Positions 7,647 through 16,563 of a DNA stretch of 57,291 nt are shown here, piece after piece (position 1 is the first letter of the stretch; each line of letters starts with the position of its first letter). A program made the translations under genes and the position numbers. The stretch spans positions 1-57,291 of the forward strand of contig CAISYL010000214.1 of NCBI GenBank assembly GCA_903889655.1, read 5' to 3'. A model generated the notes under the pieces. The model was not told the DNA's origin. It saw nothing but the letters and a program-made list of their open reading frames with translations, and made no database searches. Source of the stretch: an uncultured Alphaproteobacteria bacterium (GTDB taxonomy: Bacteria > Pseudomonadota > Alphaproteobacteria > Parvibaculales > Parvibaculaceae).

Positions 7647-7772
7647 CTCTGAAGAAGGGGCTGTCTTCGGGCTTGCGGGAGGTCGGGATGGCAGGCGGCC
7701 CAAACTATCAGGCCGAAGGCGTCCGGCCAGCCCATTTTGGGTAGGTTGGGCCGAGTAATCATTTTTTCACCC

Positions 7773-7801
7773 TTGCCAAGCTTAATAGACCGGAAGATAT
7801 A
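7773..7801 (+). promoter_or_regulatory. Possible promoter upstream of the 83-residue ORF
   Basis: TTGCCA (7773-7778) and GATATA (7796-7801) are 17 bp apart in an AT-rich gap. The start codon of the next gene is about 120 bp downstream. The match is moderate. Confidence 0.35.
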
Positions 7802-7920
7802 TAGACTAGAGTTGATTCACACGAAGAGCGTCGGGCGGGCCTCTTCTGCGCAGAACTCGGTGGGCTTCCGGTTTGACCGGATGCAGTCGATTCAGTTGGG
7901 CAGAAAGAGGTAACGCTAAG

Positions 7921-8172
7921 ATGTCTTTATCCGATTTCTGGAAGCATCTGCTGGGCCGTCGTCGCATGTCTTTCTACGACAGCCAGCATGTCATGCGGCA
8001 GGCGATCGCCTCCGTGGGGCCGATCGATTTCACTTGTCTGAGCGACGATGCGCTGCGGCGCATCATCGAGGAAGAGCCCGCCTCGGTGCGTGTCGAGGCC
8101 GCCCGGCAGCAACTTGCCTGGCGCGGCTATGGGCGCCTTGCCTCCGGCCACGACGTGCGGGCTGCTTCCTGA
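7921..8172 (+). CDS. Small hypothetical protein (83 residues)
   Basis: The start ATG at 7921 follows GAAAGAGGTAACGCTAAG, a usable ribosome-binding site, so the upstream in-frame ATG at 7873 was not chosen. The protein begins MSLSDFWKHLLGRRR and has amphipathic helices (LSDDALRRIIEEEPASVRVE). No signal peptide or membrane segment is visible. I do not recognise a family. It lies co-oriented with and about 100 bp upstream of the LLM monooxygenase gene but has no evident functional link to it. Confidence 0.55.
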   Translation: MSLSDFWKHLLGRRRMSFYDSQHVMRQAIASVGPIDFTCLSDDALRRIIEEEPASVRVEAARQQLAWRGYGRLASGHDVRAAS

Positions 8173-8274
8173 TCGAAATCGGGTTTCCGGCGCCGGGTGC
8201 TCTTGCACCTCGCAGTGAGGCGCCGGTCCTCTATACTCCTCCCAAAAGAAATCTGAACAAGGGGAGGAGAGAAC

Positions 8275-9525
8275 ATGAAGTTCGGCGTCTTCTACGAATT
8301 GCAATTGCCCAAGCCGTGGAATCCCGGCGACGAGGCACGCCTCTTCCATGAGGCGCTCGACCAGGTGGTGCTCGCCGACAGGCTCGGCTACGACTACGCA
8401 TGGGAAGTCGAGCATCATTTCCTCGATGAATATTCCCATTCCTCCGCACCCGAAGTATTCCTGTCGGCCGCTGCCGCGCGTACGGAGCGCATCAGGCTCG
8501 GCCACGGCATCCGCCAGGTGATCCCGAACTACAATCACCCCGCGCGCACCGCCGAAGGTCTCGCCACGCTCGATATCATCTCGAAGGGCCGCGTCGATTT
8601 CGGCATCGGCGAGGGGGCGACGCGCCTCGAGCTCGGCGGCTTTCACATTCCGGCGCGCGAGAAGCGCGCCATGGCGATCGAAGCCGGCGAGCAGATCGCC
8701 AATATGATGGCGCTCGATCCCTATCCGGGCTTCGAAGGCAAATATTTCTCGATGCCCTGCCGCAATGTGCTGCCGAAGCCGGTGCAGACCCCTCATCCGC
8801 CGATGTGGATGGCCTGCACCAATCGCGACACGATCAAAGTGGCAGCATCATTGGGCCTTGGCGCTCTTGCTTTCTCCTTCGTCGATCCGAAGGAGGCGCA
8901 TGTCTGGTCGGATATCTATTACGGCATCATCAAATCCGATCAATGCGTGCCGCTCGGTCATTCGGTGAACGCCAATATCGCGATGGTCTCGAACTTCTCG
9001 GTGCATAAGGATCGCGCCGAGGCGATCCGCCGCGGCCATGAAGGCTTCGAATTCTTCGGTTATGCACTCAACGCGCTCGTCGCCCACGACACGGTGCCGG
9101 GCCGCACCGATCTCTGGGGCGATTACATCAAGGCGCGCGGCAACCGCACGCAGGAGGTGATCGATGCGGCGGCTCGTGCCGACGCGATTGCAACCGGCAT
9201 CGGCACGCCGGATGACATGCGCGCGCATCTCCGCGCCTTCCAGAATGCCGGCGTCGATCAGGTGATCTTCATGCAGCAGGCCGGACGCAACCGTCACGAC
9301 CACATCTGCCAGTCGCTCGATCTCTTCGCCGCCGAAGTGATGCCGGAGTTCAAGGTCGAAGCTGCCGCGCGCGAGGAGAAGAAGGCGCGAGAGCTTGCCC
9401 CCTTCGTCGAGGCGGCGCTCGCGCGCAAGAACTGGATGAAGCCGCTTGCCGATCACGAGATCCCGGTGGTGAAAGCCTCCGTCGCCAAGGCGCAGGTCAA
9501 TCAGGGCAACAGCGCCGCGGAGTAG
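8275..9525 (+). CDS. LLM-class flavin-dependent monooxygenase
   Basis: A 416-residue luciferase-like TIM barrel. Visible family signatures are DRLGYDYAWEVEHHFLDEYS (the conserved W.EHH.. region), IRLGHGIRQVIPNYNHPART, DIISKGRVDFGIGEGATRLE and a C-terminal part with GTPDDMRAHLRAF and GVDQVIF. Such enzymes use reduced flavin and O2 to oxidise hydrocarbons, sulfonates, terpenes or similar compounds; the substrate cannot be read from sequence. The start follows a strong GGGGAGGAGAGAAC. It stands as a single gene with no flavin reductase next to it, so reduced flavin must be supplied elsewhere. Confidence 0.85.
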   Translation: MKFGVFYELQLPKPWNPGDEARLFHEALDQVVLADRLGYDYAWEVEHHFLDEYSHSSAPEVFLSAAAARTERIRLGHGIRQVIPNYNHPARTAEGLATLDIISKGRVDFGIGEGATRLELGGFHIPAREKRAMAIEAGEQIANMMALDPYPGFEGKYFSMPCRNVLPKPVQTPHPPMWMACTNRDTIKVAASLGLGALAFSFVDPKEAHVWSDIYYGIIKSDQCVPLGHSVNANIAMVSNFSVHKDRAEAIRRGHEGFEFFGYALNALVAHDTVPGRTDLWGDYIKARGNRTQEVIDAAARADAIATGIGTPDDMRAHLRAFQNAGVDQVIFMQQAGRNRHDHICQSLDLFAAEVMPEFKVEAAAREEKKARELAPFVEAALARKNWMKPLADHEIPVVKASVAKAQVNQGNSAAE

Positions 9526-9738
9526 CCGGCACGTTGCCGCCAGCCGGGCCGGCCAGCCTTCCTTTCGCCGTAATGCGGCAATCGTTTCGCCACTACGTGC
9601 TTCCAGACTCAAACTCGGCCTGTACCTCGCGGGCCGAGTGCGGCGCCGGTTAAAGGGTACGGAGCCTCGCGCGGACTCGAATTGAACATGGCGGCTCGAC
9701 ACCCAACGGGGCGCGCCGCCGGCAAGGGAGTTCGAAAA

Positions 9739-9915
9739 ATGCGACGGAATTTGAAACTTGCGGCTCTGTGTCTTCTTGTCCTTGGTATGGGCGGGCTGAC
9801 CGGTTGTATCGTCGTGCCGGACGACGGCTACGGATACCACCATCATCACTGGGATCACGATGGAGACCGTGACTGGGATCATGGCGGCTATCATGGGCGG
9901 GGTGATTGGCGCTGA
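9739..9915 (+). CDS. Small His/Asp-rich lipoprotein
   Basis: Starting at ATG 9739 after AAGGGAG, the protein is 58 residues. MRRNLKLAALCLLVLGMGG leads to the lipobox LTGC, and the mature part is dominated by His, Asp, Trp and Tyr (YHHHHWDHDGDRDWDHGGYH). This could bind divalent metals, but that is inference. It is the first of three small lipoproteins in a row; its signal peptide is nearly the same as that of the next gene, which suggests tandem duplication. The upstream in-frame ATG at 9682 is unlikely. Confidence 0.65.
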   Translation: MRRNLKLAALCLLVLGMGGLTGCIVVPDDGYGYHHHHWDHDGDRDWDHGGYHGRGDWR

Positions 9916-9992
9916 CGCGCCATCGCTCGCGCGAAACCTTCCGGAGTGCTGCTTCGTTTCACCGAAACGGGCAGGCGTAAAAGGAGTTTGAT

Positions 9993-10367
9993 ATGCGCAG
10001 GAGCTTGAAACTTGCCGGCCTTGTCGTGCTGGCCGGCCTGGGTGCCGGCCTCTCGGGCTGCGTCGCCTATCCCGACGGGCCCGACACTTACACTTACGCG
10101 CCGGCCTATGGTTATTACGGCGGCTATTACGATCCCGACTATTACTATTACGGGCCCGGCTATGTGAGCGGGTCGTTCTTTTACTACAATTCACCGGGCC
10201 GCTATTGGCGCGGCGGCCATTATCGCGGCCCCTGGCACGGTGGTCCGCATGATTTCGGCCATGGAGGCGGTGGCTACCACGGCCATGGCGGCGGTGGCAG
10301 CTACCACGGAGGGGGTGGCGGCGGCAGCGGCCATGGTCATGGCAGCGGCGGCACCTTCCATCACTGA
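9993..10367 (+). CDS. Tyr/Gly/His-rich lipoprotein
   Basis: A 124-residue protein with signal peptide MRRSLKLAGLVVLAGLGAG and lipobox LSGC. The mature region has a tyrosine-rich part (YGYYGGYYDPDYYYYGPGY) followed by a Gly/His low-complexity tail (HGHGGGGSYHGGGGGGSG). It is predicted to be membrane-anchored. The signal peptide is a close copy of the one encoded at 9739. Low complexity prevents functional assignment; metal binding or a surface-structural role is possible. Confidence 0.7.
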   Translation: MRRSLKLAGLVVLAGLGAGLSGCVAYPDGPDTYTYAPAYGYYGGYYDPDYYYYGPGYVSGSFFYYNSPGRYWRGGHYRGPWHGGPHDFGHGGGGYHGHGGGGSYHGGGGGGSGHGHGSGGTFHH

Positions 10368-10444
10368 GCGCCGGAAATAAACGGGAAACATTTCGACGCC
10401 CGATCGTTGACTCTCCGGGGACGGATTAACGGAGATCGACAATA

Positions 10445-10774
10445 ATGCACAGAAACGTCAGGATGGCTGTCATTGCGGGGATTGCCGGTTTCGGCGCGGC
10501 GTCCCTCGCGGGATGTGCCGCGCCGCGGCAGTACCCCAATGATCGTTACTACGAAGCGCCCGGCGATCGTGCGAATTACGACGCGCCGGCGGGCTATGTT
10601 GCGCCGTCAACCCAAACCACGACAACGACCTCGACGACGTCCTATCCGTCGGGCACTGCCTATCAGAGTGAAACGGTCACGACATATGACGGGCCCGCCT
10701 ATGGCAAGCCGACCACGTATGTCGAGGATGATCCGCATCACTACGGACGCGGACCGAACCAGCACAAATACTGA
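10445..10774 (+). CDS. Thr/Tyr-rich lipoprotein
   Basis: A 109-residue protein with signal peptide ending in the lipobox LAGC (MHRNVRMAVIAGIAGFGAAS before it). The mature part contains a Thr-rich stretch (STQTTTTTSTTSYPSGTAY) and a Tyr/His-containing end (DDPHHYGRGPNQHKY). It is third in the lipoprotein series, about 80 bp after the previous gene, and convergent with amn. No known family was recognised. Confidence 0.7.
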   Translation: MHRNVRMAVIAGIAGFGAASLAGCAAPRQYPNDRYYEAPGDRANYDAPAGYVAPSTQTTTTTSTTSYPSGTAYQSETVTTYDGPAYGKPTTYVEDDPHHYGRGPNQHKY

Positions 10775-10780
10775 GATCGT

Positions 10781-12253
10781 TCAGCGGAAAGCCGGCTCGT
10801 CGAAGCTTCTGAGCTTGCGTGAGTGAAGCTCGTCGACGCCGCGCTCCCGGATGAGGCGGATCGCCTCGATGCCGATGGTGAGATGCTGGCTCACGCGCTG
10901 GCGATAGAAGGCGTTGGCCATGCCGCGCAACTTGATCTCGCCATGCATCGGCTTGTCCGAGACGCAGAGCAGCGTGCCGTAAGGCACCCGCAGCCGGAAT
11001 CCGTTGGCGGCAACAGTGGCGCTCTCCATGTCGATCGCCACCGCGCGCGACTGGTTGAAGCGCGTGTAAAGCTCGTCGTATCTGAGTTCCCAGTTCCGGT
11101 TGTCGGTCGAGACGACGGTGCCGGTGCGCATACGCGTCTTGAGCTCCGGCGGTTCGAGCCCCGTCACGCGCTCGACGGCTTCCTGGAGTGCGACCTGCAC
11201 TTCCGCGATGGGCGGCACCGGCACGAAGGGCGGCAGATCCTGATCGAGCACCTTGTCGTCGCGCACATAGGCATGCGCCAGCACGTAATCGCCGAGCTGC
11301 TGCGAGCGGCGAAGTCCGCCGCAATGCCCGATCATCAGCCAGCAATGCGGACGAAGCACCGCGAGATGATCGGTGATCGTCTTCGCATTCGAAGGGCCGA
11401 CGCCGATATTGACGAGCGTGATGCCGAGCTTGTCGCCGCGCACCAGATGATAGGCGGGCATCTGCGGCAATGAACGGTCGCCAAGCGTGCGGCCGTCCGG
11501 TGCCTCTCCGCGCTCCTGCACGAACTCGCCCGGCTCGACGAAGCGAATGTAATCTTCCGCACCGCCGCCCTCCGCGATAAGACGCCGCCCGAGCGCGGTG
11601 AACTCGTCGACATAGCGCTGATAATTGGTGAAAAGCACGAAGCGCTGGAAATGCTGCGGGCTCGTGCCGGTGTAGTGATAGAGCCGTTGCAGCGCGAGAT
11701 CGACGCGCTCGGCCGAGAAGAGCGCGAGCGGCAAGGCCTCGCCGGGCGCCGGCCGGTGCGTGCCGTTGGCGACCGCGTCGTCGACCTGCGCAAGATCGGG
11801 GAGCGCGAAGACCGCGCCGAGCGCGCGCACGTCTTCCGGCCCGATATCGGTCGTCGCTTCCTCGACCACGAAAGGAAGCGGGATCGGCCGTTCCGATATG
11901 CCGACACCGACCGGGACACCGTGATAGTCGATCAGCCGCGCGATCTGGTTGCGGTAGTAATCCCCGAAGAGGTCGGGCCGCGTCAGCGTCGTGCCGAAAC
12001 TTCCCGGATAGGCAAGCGTGCCCCAGGATGGCCGGCTGTCATAGACGAGGTTCTGAGGTGCGACCGTGATCCCGAGATAGGGATAGCAGGCGGCCCGCGT
12101 CGGCCGCCCGGAACGCTCGCCCTTCGCGAAGGCGGCAAACCGAGCGCGGACCGCGCCCGCGGAGCGTTCATAGATGTCGCGGATGCGGGCCAGCGCCGCA
12201 TCGGCGTCGGTGAAGGCTTCGATGTCGCGGGCGGGATGGGAAAGATGGGTCAT
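10781..12253 (-). CDS. amn: AMP nucleosidase
   Basis: A 490-residue protein. AMP nucleosidase (EC 3.2.2.4) cleaves AMP to adenine and ribose-5-phosphate in purine salvage. The N-terminal Amn-specific domain includes RAACYPYLGITVAPQN and WGTLAYPGSFGTTLTRPD. The C-terminal phosphorylase-like domain has GPSNAKTITDHLAVLRP, MIGHCGGLR and the base-binding acidic segment VAIDMESATVAANGFR. Its length matches the family. The start was placed at MTHLSHPARD (12253) rather than the longer 12289 ATG, which adds an atypical Cys-containing leader. It is divergent from the nitrilase gene. Confidence 0.92.
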   Translation of the reverse strand: MTHLSHPARDIEAFTDADAALARIRDIYERSAGAVRARFAAFAKGERSGRPTRAACYPYLGITVAPQNLVYDSRPSWGTLAYPGSFGTTLTRPDLFGDYYRNQIARLIDYHGVPVGVGISERPIPLPFVVEEATTDIGPEDVRALGAVFALPDLAQVDDAVANGTHRPAPGEALPLALFSAERVDLALQRLYHYTGTSPQHFQRFVLFTNYQRYVDEFTALGRRLIAEGGGAEDYIRFVEPGEFVQERGEAPDGRTLGDRSLPQMPAYHLVRGDKLGITLVNIGVGPSNAKTITDHLAVLRPHCWLMIGHCGGLRRSQQLGDYVLAHAYVRDDKVLDQDLPPFVPVPPIAEVQVALQEAVERVTGLEPPELKTRMRTGTVVSTDNRNWELRYDELYTRFNQSRAVAIDMESATVAANGFRLRVPYGTLLCVSDKPMHGEIKLRGMANAFYRQRVSQHLTIGIEAIRLIRERGVDELHSRKLRSFDEPAFR

Positions 12254-12459
12254 GGTGCAAAAGCTAGGCGAGCATCGGATGCCGGTCACGCCGAAATCGA
12301 AAGACGGGAGGGCGGGGGCGAGCTTACCTCGGGAATCCTGAAGCTGGGATAACGGAAAAAAGAATATCCATCCCGCGCCGTCCGCTCGAAGATTCAGACG
12401 GCGGCACTCGGCCGCTTGTCAGCACCGGCAACGCCGCCGGTGGAAGAGCAGGGGTATCC

Positions 12460-13479
12460 ATGAAGTCGATCAAAGCCGCCGCCGTGCAAGCCGCCCCCGT
12501 GTTCATGGACCTCGAGGCCTCGATCGACAAGGCGGGAAAACTGATCGAAGAGGCCGCTGCCGCCGGCGCCGCGCTCGTCGCCTTTCCGGAGACCTGGCTG
12601 CCGGGCTTCCCCTGGTTCATCTATCTCGGCACGCCGGCCTACGCCCTCGGCTTTTTCGCCCGTTATCACGACAACAGCCTCGCCGTCGATTCACCGCAGA
12701 TGCGGCGTCTTCAGGCGATCGTGAGGAAAGCCGGTGTGACGGTCGTCATGGGCTTTTCGGAACGCGATCACGGCAGTCGCTACATGGCACAGGCGATCAT
12801 CGGCCCGGACGGCGAATTGCTGCTGACACGCCGCAAGCTGAAGCCGACCCACATCGAACGGACGGTTTTCGGCGAGGGCGACGGATCGGATCTCGTCGTG
12901 GTCGACGCACCCTTCGGACGGCTGGGGGCGCTCAATTGCTGGGAGCATGTGCAGCCGCTGGTCAAGATGGCGATGTATGCGCAGCATGAGGAAGTCCATG
13001 TCGCCTCATGGCCGAGCCTTTCCATCTATCGCGACATCGCCTATGCGCTCGGGCCCGAGGTGAACAATGGCGCGAGCATGATCTATGCGGTCGAAGGCGG
13101 CAGCTTCGTGCTGGCGCCCTGCGCGGTCATCTCGCAGGAGATGTTCGACATGCTGGCCGACACGCCGGAAAAGGCGAACCTCCTCAATCCGCGCACCGGC
13201 AAGCCCGGCGGCGGCTTCACCGCGATCTATGGACCCGACGGGCGCGAGCTTTGCGCGCGCCTCGCCGAGGACGAGGAGGGCATTCTCTATGCCGATCTCG
13301 ACCGGGACATGGTGACGCTGGCAAAAGCCGTAACCGATCCGGTCGGCCACTACGGACGCGGCGACGCGCTGCGCCTCGTCATCAACCGCTCGAAGCGCGA
13401 GCCGGTGCAGGAAGTCTGCTTCTCGCCGGGTGTGCCGGAGAAGCAGGCCGACCCTGTCATCGACGAAGCGGCCGAGTAG
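12460..13479 (+). CDS. Nitrilase (carbon-nitrogen hydrolase)
   Basis: A 339-residue nitrilase-superfamily enzyme. The catalytic triad is visible: Glu in VAFPETWLPGFPWF, Lys in RRKLKPTHIER and Cys in GALNCWEHVQPL. The NCWEH context and the PTHIERTVFGEGDG segment are typical of true nitrilases (EC 3.5.5.1 type), which convert nitriles to carboxylic acids plus ammonia. It starts after a modest purine-rich site (GGAAGAGCAGGGG). Its stop is 9 bp before the aldoxime dehydratase gene, so the two are almost certainly one operon and act in sequence. Confidence 0.9.
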   Translation: MKSIKAAAVQAAPVFMDLEASIDKAGKLIEEAAAAGAALVAFPETWLPGFPWFIYLGTPAYALGFFARYHDNSLAVDSPQMRRLQAIVRKAGVTVVMGFSERDHGSRYMAQAIIGPDGELLLTRRKLKPTHIERTVFGEGDGSDLVVVDAPFGRLGALNCWEHVQPLVKMAMYAQHEEVHVASWPSLSIYRDIAYALGPEVNNGASMIYAVEGGSFVLAPCAVISQEMFDMLADTPEKANLLNPRTGKPGGGFTAIYGPDGRELCARLAEDEEGILYADLDRDMVTLAKAVTDPVGHYGRGDALRLVINRSKREPVQEVCFSPGVPEKQADPVIDEAAE

Positions 13480-13488
13480 GCCCGGCTC

Positions 13489-14520
13489 ATGGAATCCGCG
13501 ATCCCGCCGCATCTCGGATGCCCGCGCACGCGGCCGCGCGCGGTCGCCGACGATTTCACGCCGCCGGTGGCGAGCTGGTCGGCGCGCGCGCCGGAAAGCA
13601 TGACGGAGGTTGCCATCGGCTATTTCGGGGTTCAGGGCCGGAAGGGCGCAGACGCGCGCATACTCCGTGCGGGCTTCGAAACCTTGCTTGCGGAACTGGG
13701 CGCGAAGGACGGCCCCGCGCGTCGCGACCTTGCGCGTTATGTCGACGCCGATGGCTATGAAAATCTGATCGCGATCGCCTATTGGGATGATCCCTTCGCC
13801 TACGGGCGCTGGCGGACCGGCTCCTTCGCCGATTGGTGGAGCGCGGACGAGCGATTGCGCGAACCCATCGGCTATTTCCGCGAAGTGCTGACGCCGCGCA
13901 TGGAGCGCCTCGAAACGATCTTCAGTTCGACGGCGTCCCTGCAGGGGCTCGGTGCCCTGATGGGTGGCTTCAGCGACGAAATCCGGGAACATGGCTATTG
14001 GGGGTCGATGCGTGACCGGTTGCCGGCGGCGCAGATCGAGGCGCTGAACGGCGAGGGTGCGCTTGCCGCGATCACCGCCGGGCGGGGCCGGCTGACCGTC
14101 GCCGGGCACCGGAACCTCGTGGTCATCCGCTCCGGCCAGGACTGGTCGAAAACGGACGGCGCGGAACGCCGGCTCTATCTCGACGACATCGAGCCTACTT
14201 TACGCGCCGGCATGGACTATCTGCGCGATCACGGCCGGGAGGCCGGCTGCTACGTCAACCGTTATGTCCGGCTGATCGACGAGGCCGGGGACCCGATCGA
14301 GAAGAGCTTCGGCTACAGCCATTGGCGGTCGCTGGCGCATCTCGAACGCTGGGCGGCCTCCCATCCGACCCACCTCGCGATCTTCGATCTCTTCCTGCGG
14401 GTCGCCGCCGGCCTCGAAAAGCTCGAACTGCATCACGAGGTCTGCGTGCTGGAGCCCGAATGGCAGACTTACGAGTATGTTAACTGCTATGCCGGCACCG
14501 GCCTTGCGGGCGCCCTTTGA
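13489..14520 (+). CDS. Aldoxime dehydratase (heme enzyme)
   Basis: A 343-residue protein matching the phenylacetaldoxime dehydratase family, which uses ferrous heme to remove water from aldoximes (R-CH=N-OH) and yield nitriles. Recognisable parts are IAYWDDPFAYGRWR, SFADWWSADERLREPIGYFR, a central GYWGSMRDR and the heme-pocket segment KSFGYSHWRSLAHLERWA with SHPTHLAIF, which holds the conserved His residues expected for proximal and distal roles. It directly follows the nitrilase gene. The two give the pathway aldoxime to nitrile to acid. The N-terminal 20 residues are variable, and alternative starts are possible. Confidence 0.9.
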   Translation: MESAIPPHLGCPRTRPRAVADDFTPPVASWSARAPESMTEVAIGYFGVQGRKGADARILRAGFETLLAELGAKDGPARRDLARYVDADGYENLIAIAYWDDPFAYGRWRTGSFADWWSADERLREPIGYFREVLTPRMERLETIFSSTASLQGLGALMGGFSDEIREHGYWGSMRDRLPAAQIEALNGEGALAAITAGRGRLTVAGHRNLVVIRSGQDWSKTDGAERRLYLDDIEPTLRAGMDYLRDHGREAGCYVNRYVRLIDEAGDPIEKSFGYSHWRSLAHLERWAASHPTHLAIFDLFLRVAAGLEKLELHHEVCVLEPEWQTYEYVNCYAGTGLAGAL

Positions 14521-14552
14521 GCCTGCGCGGATGCCGCATGGGCGTGTCGCAG

Positions 14553-14581
14553 CTTGACCTTGGGCCCTTTTCCCTTATAAA
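14553..14581 (+). promoter_or_regulatory. Strong promoter of the rpmI-rplT-pheST operon
   Basis: CTTGACC (14553-14559) contains TTGACC as -35, and TATAAA (14576-14581) is the -10, separated by 16 bp. This matches a strong housekeeping sigma promoter. It leaves a leader of about 120 nt before rpmI. Confidence 0.7.
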
Positions 14582-14644
14582 TCCGCGCCTTCGGGACCGC
14601 CCGGCCATGAAGGGCATGCCGTGGCGATCCGAAAAGCCAAGACT

Positions 14645-14690
14645 GGCTCCGTTTTTCCTTGAAATATCAAGGTCTTCAGCGAACGGAGCC
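14645..14690 (+). promoter_or_regulatory. Structured mRNA leader before rpmI
   Basis: GGCTCCGTT (14645-14653) pairs perfectly with AACGGAGCC (14682-14690). Between them CCTTGA/TCAAGG (14657-14662 with 14667-14672) forms an inner 6-bp hairpin with an AATA loop. The rpmI ribosome-binding site starts about 8 nt downstream. The position and two-tier form suggest an autoregulatory ribosomal-protein leader, possibly read by L20 or L35. Confidence 0.45.
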
Positions 14691-14709
14691 CACCTATAAG
14701 GAGTGCAAA

Positions 14710-14910
14710 ATGCCCAAGTTGAAGACCAAGAGCGGGACCAAGAAGCGCTTCAGGCTCACCGCATCCGGCAAGATCAAACGCGGCCAGACGGCAAAGCGGC
14801 ACGGCATGATCAAGCGGACGAACAAGCAGATCCGCAACAAGCGGGGCACGACCATCATGGCGGCCGTCGATACGGCGCGCGTGTTGAAATTCTTCATGCC
14901 CAACGCGTGA
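14710..14910 (+). CDS. rpmI: Ribosomal protein L35
   Basis: A 66-residue, highly basic protein [20 protein letters not shown]..., the standard L35 start, with [14 protein letters not shown] and a C-terminal FMPNA. It is a component of the large ribosomal subunit. The start ATG follows AAGGAGTGCAAA. It is followed 29 bp later by rplT, as in most bacteria. The leader carries a strong promoter and a paired-stem structure. infC, usually adjacent, is 8 kb upstream here. Confidence 0.97.
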   Translation: MPKLKTKSGTKKRFRLTASGKIKRGQTAKRHGMIKRTNKQIRNKRGTTIMAAVDTARVLKFFMPNA

Positions 14911-14939
14911 ACCGGAACAATCTGTAAGGAGCTCGAACC

Positions 14940-15296
14940 ATGTCGCGCGTCAAAAGGGGTGTAACCACCCACGCTCGTCACCGCAAAGTGATCAAGAAGG
15001 CGAAGGGCTATTACGGCCGTCGCAAGAATACATTCCGCGTTGCGAACCAGGCGGTCGAAAAGGCCGGCCAGTACGCCTATCGCGACCGTCGCACGAGGAA
15101 GCGCAACTTCCGCGCTCTCTGGATCCAGCGCATCAATGCCGGCGCCCGCGAACTCGGCCTGACCTATGGCCGATTTATCGATGGCCTCGGCAAGGCTGGC
15201 ATCGAAGTCGACCGCAAGGTGCTCTCCGATCTCGCCATCCACGAGCCCGAGGCCTTCAAGGCCCTGGTCGAAAAGGCGCAGGCCGCTCTCGCTTAA
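14940..15296 (+). CDS. rplT: Ribosomal protein L20
   Basis: A 118-residue basic protein with the L20 signatures [38 protein letters not shown] and [19 protein letters not shown]20 is essential for early 50S assembly and in several bacteria represses its own operon by binding the leader. It has a good Shine-Dalgarno (AAGGAGC). It sits between rpmI and pheS. The 172-nt gap to pheS has a CCCGCGC/GCGCGGG hairpin (15348-15367) with no U-run after it. Confidence 0.97.
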   Translation: MSRVKRGVTTHARHRKVIKKAKGYYGRRKNTFRVANQAVEKAGQYAYRDRRTRKRNFRALWIQRINAGARELGLTYGRFIDGLGKAGIEVDRKVLSDLAIHEPEAFKALVEKAQAALA

Positions 15297-15468
15297 GAGG
15301 CAGCCCCGCTTTACCCGACCGTTCAGGGCCGGTACACCCGTCGGGACCCCGCGCGCGATTGCGCGGGCCTTCCCGGGGGTGAGGGCGGACCGTCGATCTT
15401 TCACTTCTGTTCCCTCGCCCCGAGGCTGATCCCGTCGACGAGACGGACCGCAGAAGTTTGAGAAGGTC

Positions 15469-16563
15469 ATGACGGACATTCAATCGGAAGTCGAAACGCT
15501 CGAGAGGGATTTCCTCGCCGCCATCGCGGATGCGGTGGAAGAGCGCGTGCTCGAGGAGGTTCGCGTCGCGGCGCTCGGCAAGAAGGGCCGCGTCTCGGAG
15601 CTGATGAAGAGCCTGGGCTCCATGAGCCCCGAGGAACGCAAGACCATGGGGCCGCTGCTCAACGGTCTCAAGGACCGGTTGACCGATGCGATCGCGGCGC
15701 GGAAATCGGCGCTCGCCGAAGCCGGCCTCGAAGCGCGGCTTGCGGGCGAGAAGATCGACGTGACGCTGCCCTTGCGCGAAAGCGCGCTCGAAGCGGGCCG
15801 CATCCATCCGCTCAGCCAGGTCTGGGACGAAGTCGTCGCGATCTTCGCCGACATGGGCTTCGCGGTCGAGCAGGGCCCCGACATCGAAAGCGATCACTAC
15901 AACTTCACGGCGCTGAATTTCCCCGAAGGTCATCCCGCGCGCGAGATGCACGACACCTTCTATTTCGAGCCCCGCGCCGACGGCAGCCGTCCTTTGCTCC
16001 GTACACATACGAGCCCGGTGCAGGTCCGCACGATGGAGAAGGGCAACCCCCCCTTCCGCTTCATCTGCCCCGGCCGTACCTATCGTTGCGATAGCGACCA
16101 GACGCATACGCCGCAGTTCCATCAGATCGAGGGCCTCGTCATCGACGAGACGACGCATCTCGGCCACCTCAAATGGACGCTGGAGGAATTTCTCCGCGCC
16201 TTCTTCGAGGTGGAGGGCGTCGAACTCCGGATGCGCCCGAGTTTCTTTCCTTTCACCGAACCGTCGATGGAAGTCGATGTGCGCTGCGCACGTCTCGGCA
16301 ACGAAATCCGCATCGGCGAAGGCAGCGACTGGCTCGAAATTCTCGGCTGCGGCATGGTCCATCCGAATGTGCTGAAGTCCGCCGGCATCGACCCGGAGAA
16401 ATATCAGGGCTTTGCCTTCGGCATGGGCCTCGACCGGCTCGCGATGCTGAAATACGGCATCCCTGACTTGCGCGCCTTCTTCGAGAGCGATCTCAGATGG
16501 CTGCGCCACTACGGTTTCTCGGCCCTCGATGTGCCGACGCTCGCGGGAGGGCTCTCGTCGTGA
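15469..16563 (+). CDS. pheS: Phenylalanyl-tRNA synthetase alpha subunit
   Basis: A 364-residue class II synthetase alpha chain. It has the N-terminal coiled-coil, then [39 protein letters not shown], the motif-2 region [20 protein letters not shown] and the motif-3 region [17 protein letters not shown]. It catalyses Phe adenylation and transfer together with PheT. The length is standard. The ATG is preceded by GAGAAGGTC. The stop codon overlaps the pheT GTG start, so the two are translationally coupled. Confidence 0.97.
   Translation: MTDIQSEVETLERDFLAAIADAVEERVLEEVRVAALGKKGRVSELMKSLGSMSPEERKTMGPLLNGLKDRLTDAIAARKSALAEAGLEARLAGEKIDVTLPLRESALEAGRIHPLSQVWDEVVAIFADMGFAVEQGPDIESDHYNFTALNFPEGHPAREMHDTFYFEPRADGSRPLLRTHTSPVQVRTMEKGNPPFRFICPGRTYRCDSDQTHTPQFHQIEGLVIDETTHLGHLKWTLEEFLRAFFEVEGVELRMRPSFFPFTEPSMEVDVRCARLGNEIRIGEGSDWLEILGCGMVHPNVLKSAGIDPEKYQGFAFGMGLDRLAMLKYGIPDLRAFFESDLRWLRHYGFSALDVPTLAGGLSS

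Noticed and set aside
15348-15367. A hairpin in the rplT-pheS gap as a terminator
   Set aside because: CCCGCGC/GCGCGGG forms a stable stem but no U-run follows, and pheS is expected to be co-transcribed. It could be an attenuator but is not a simple terminator.
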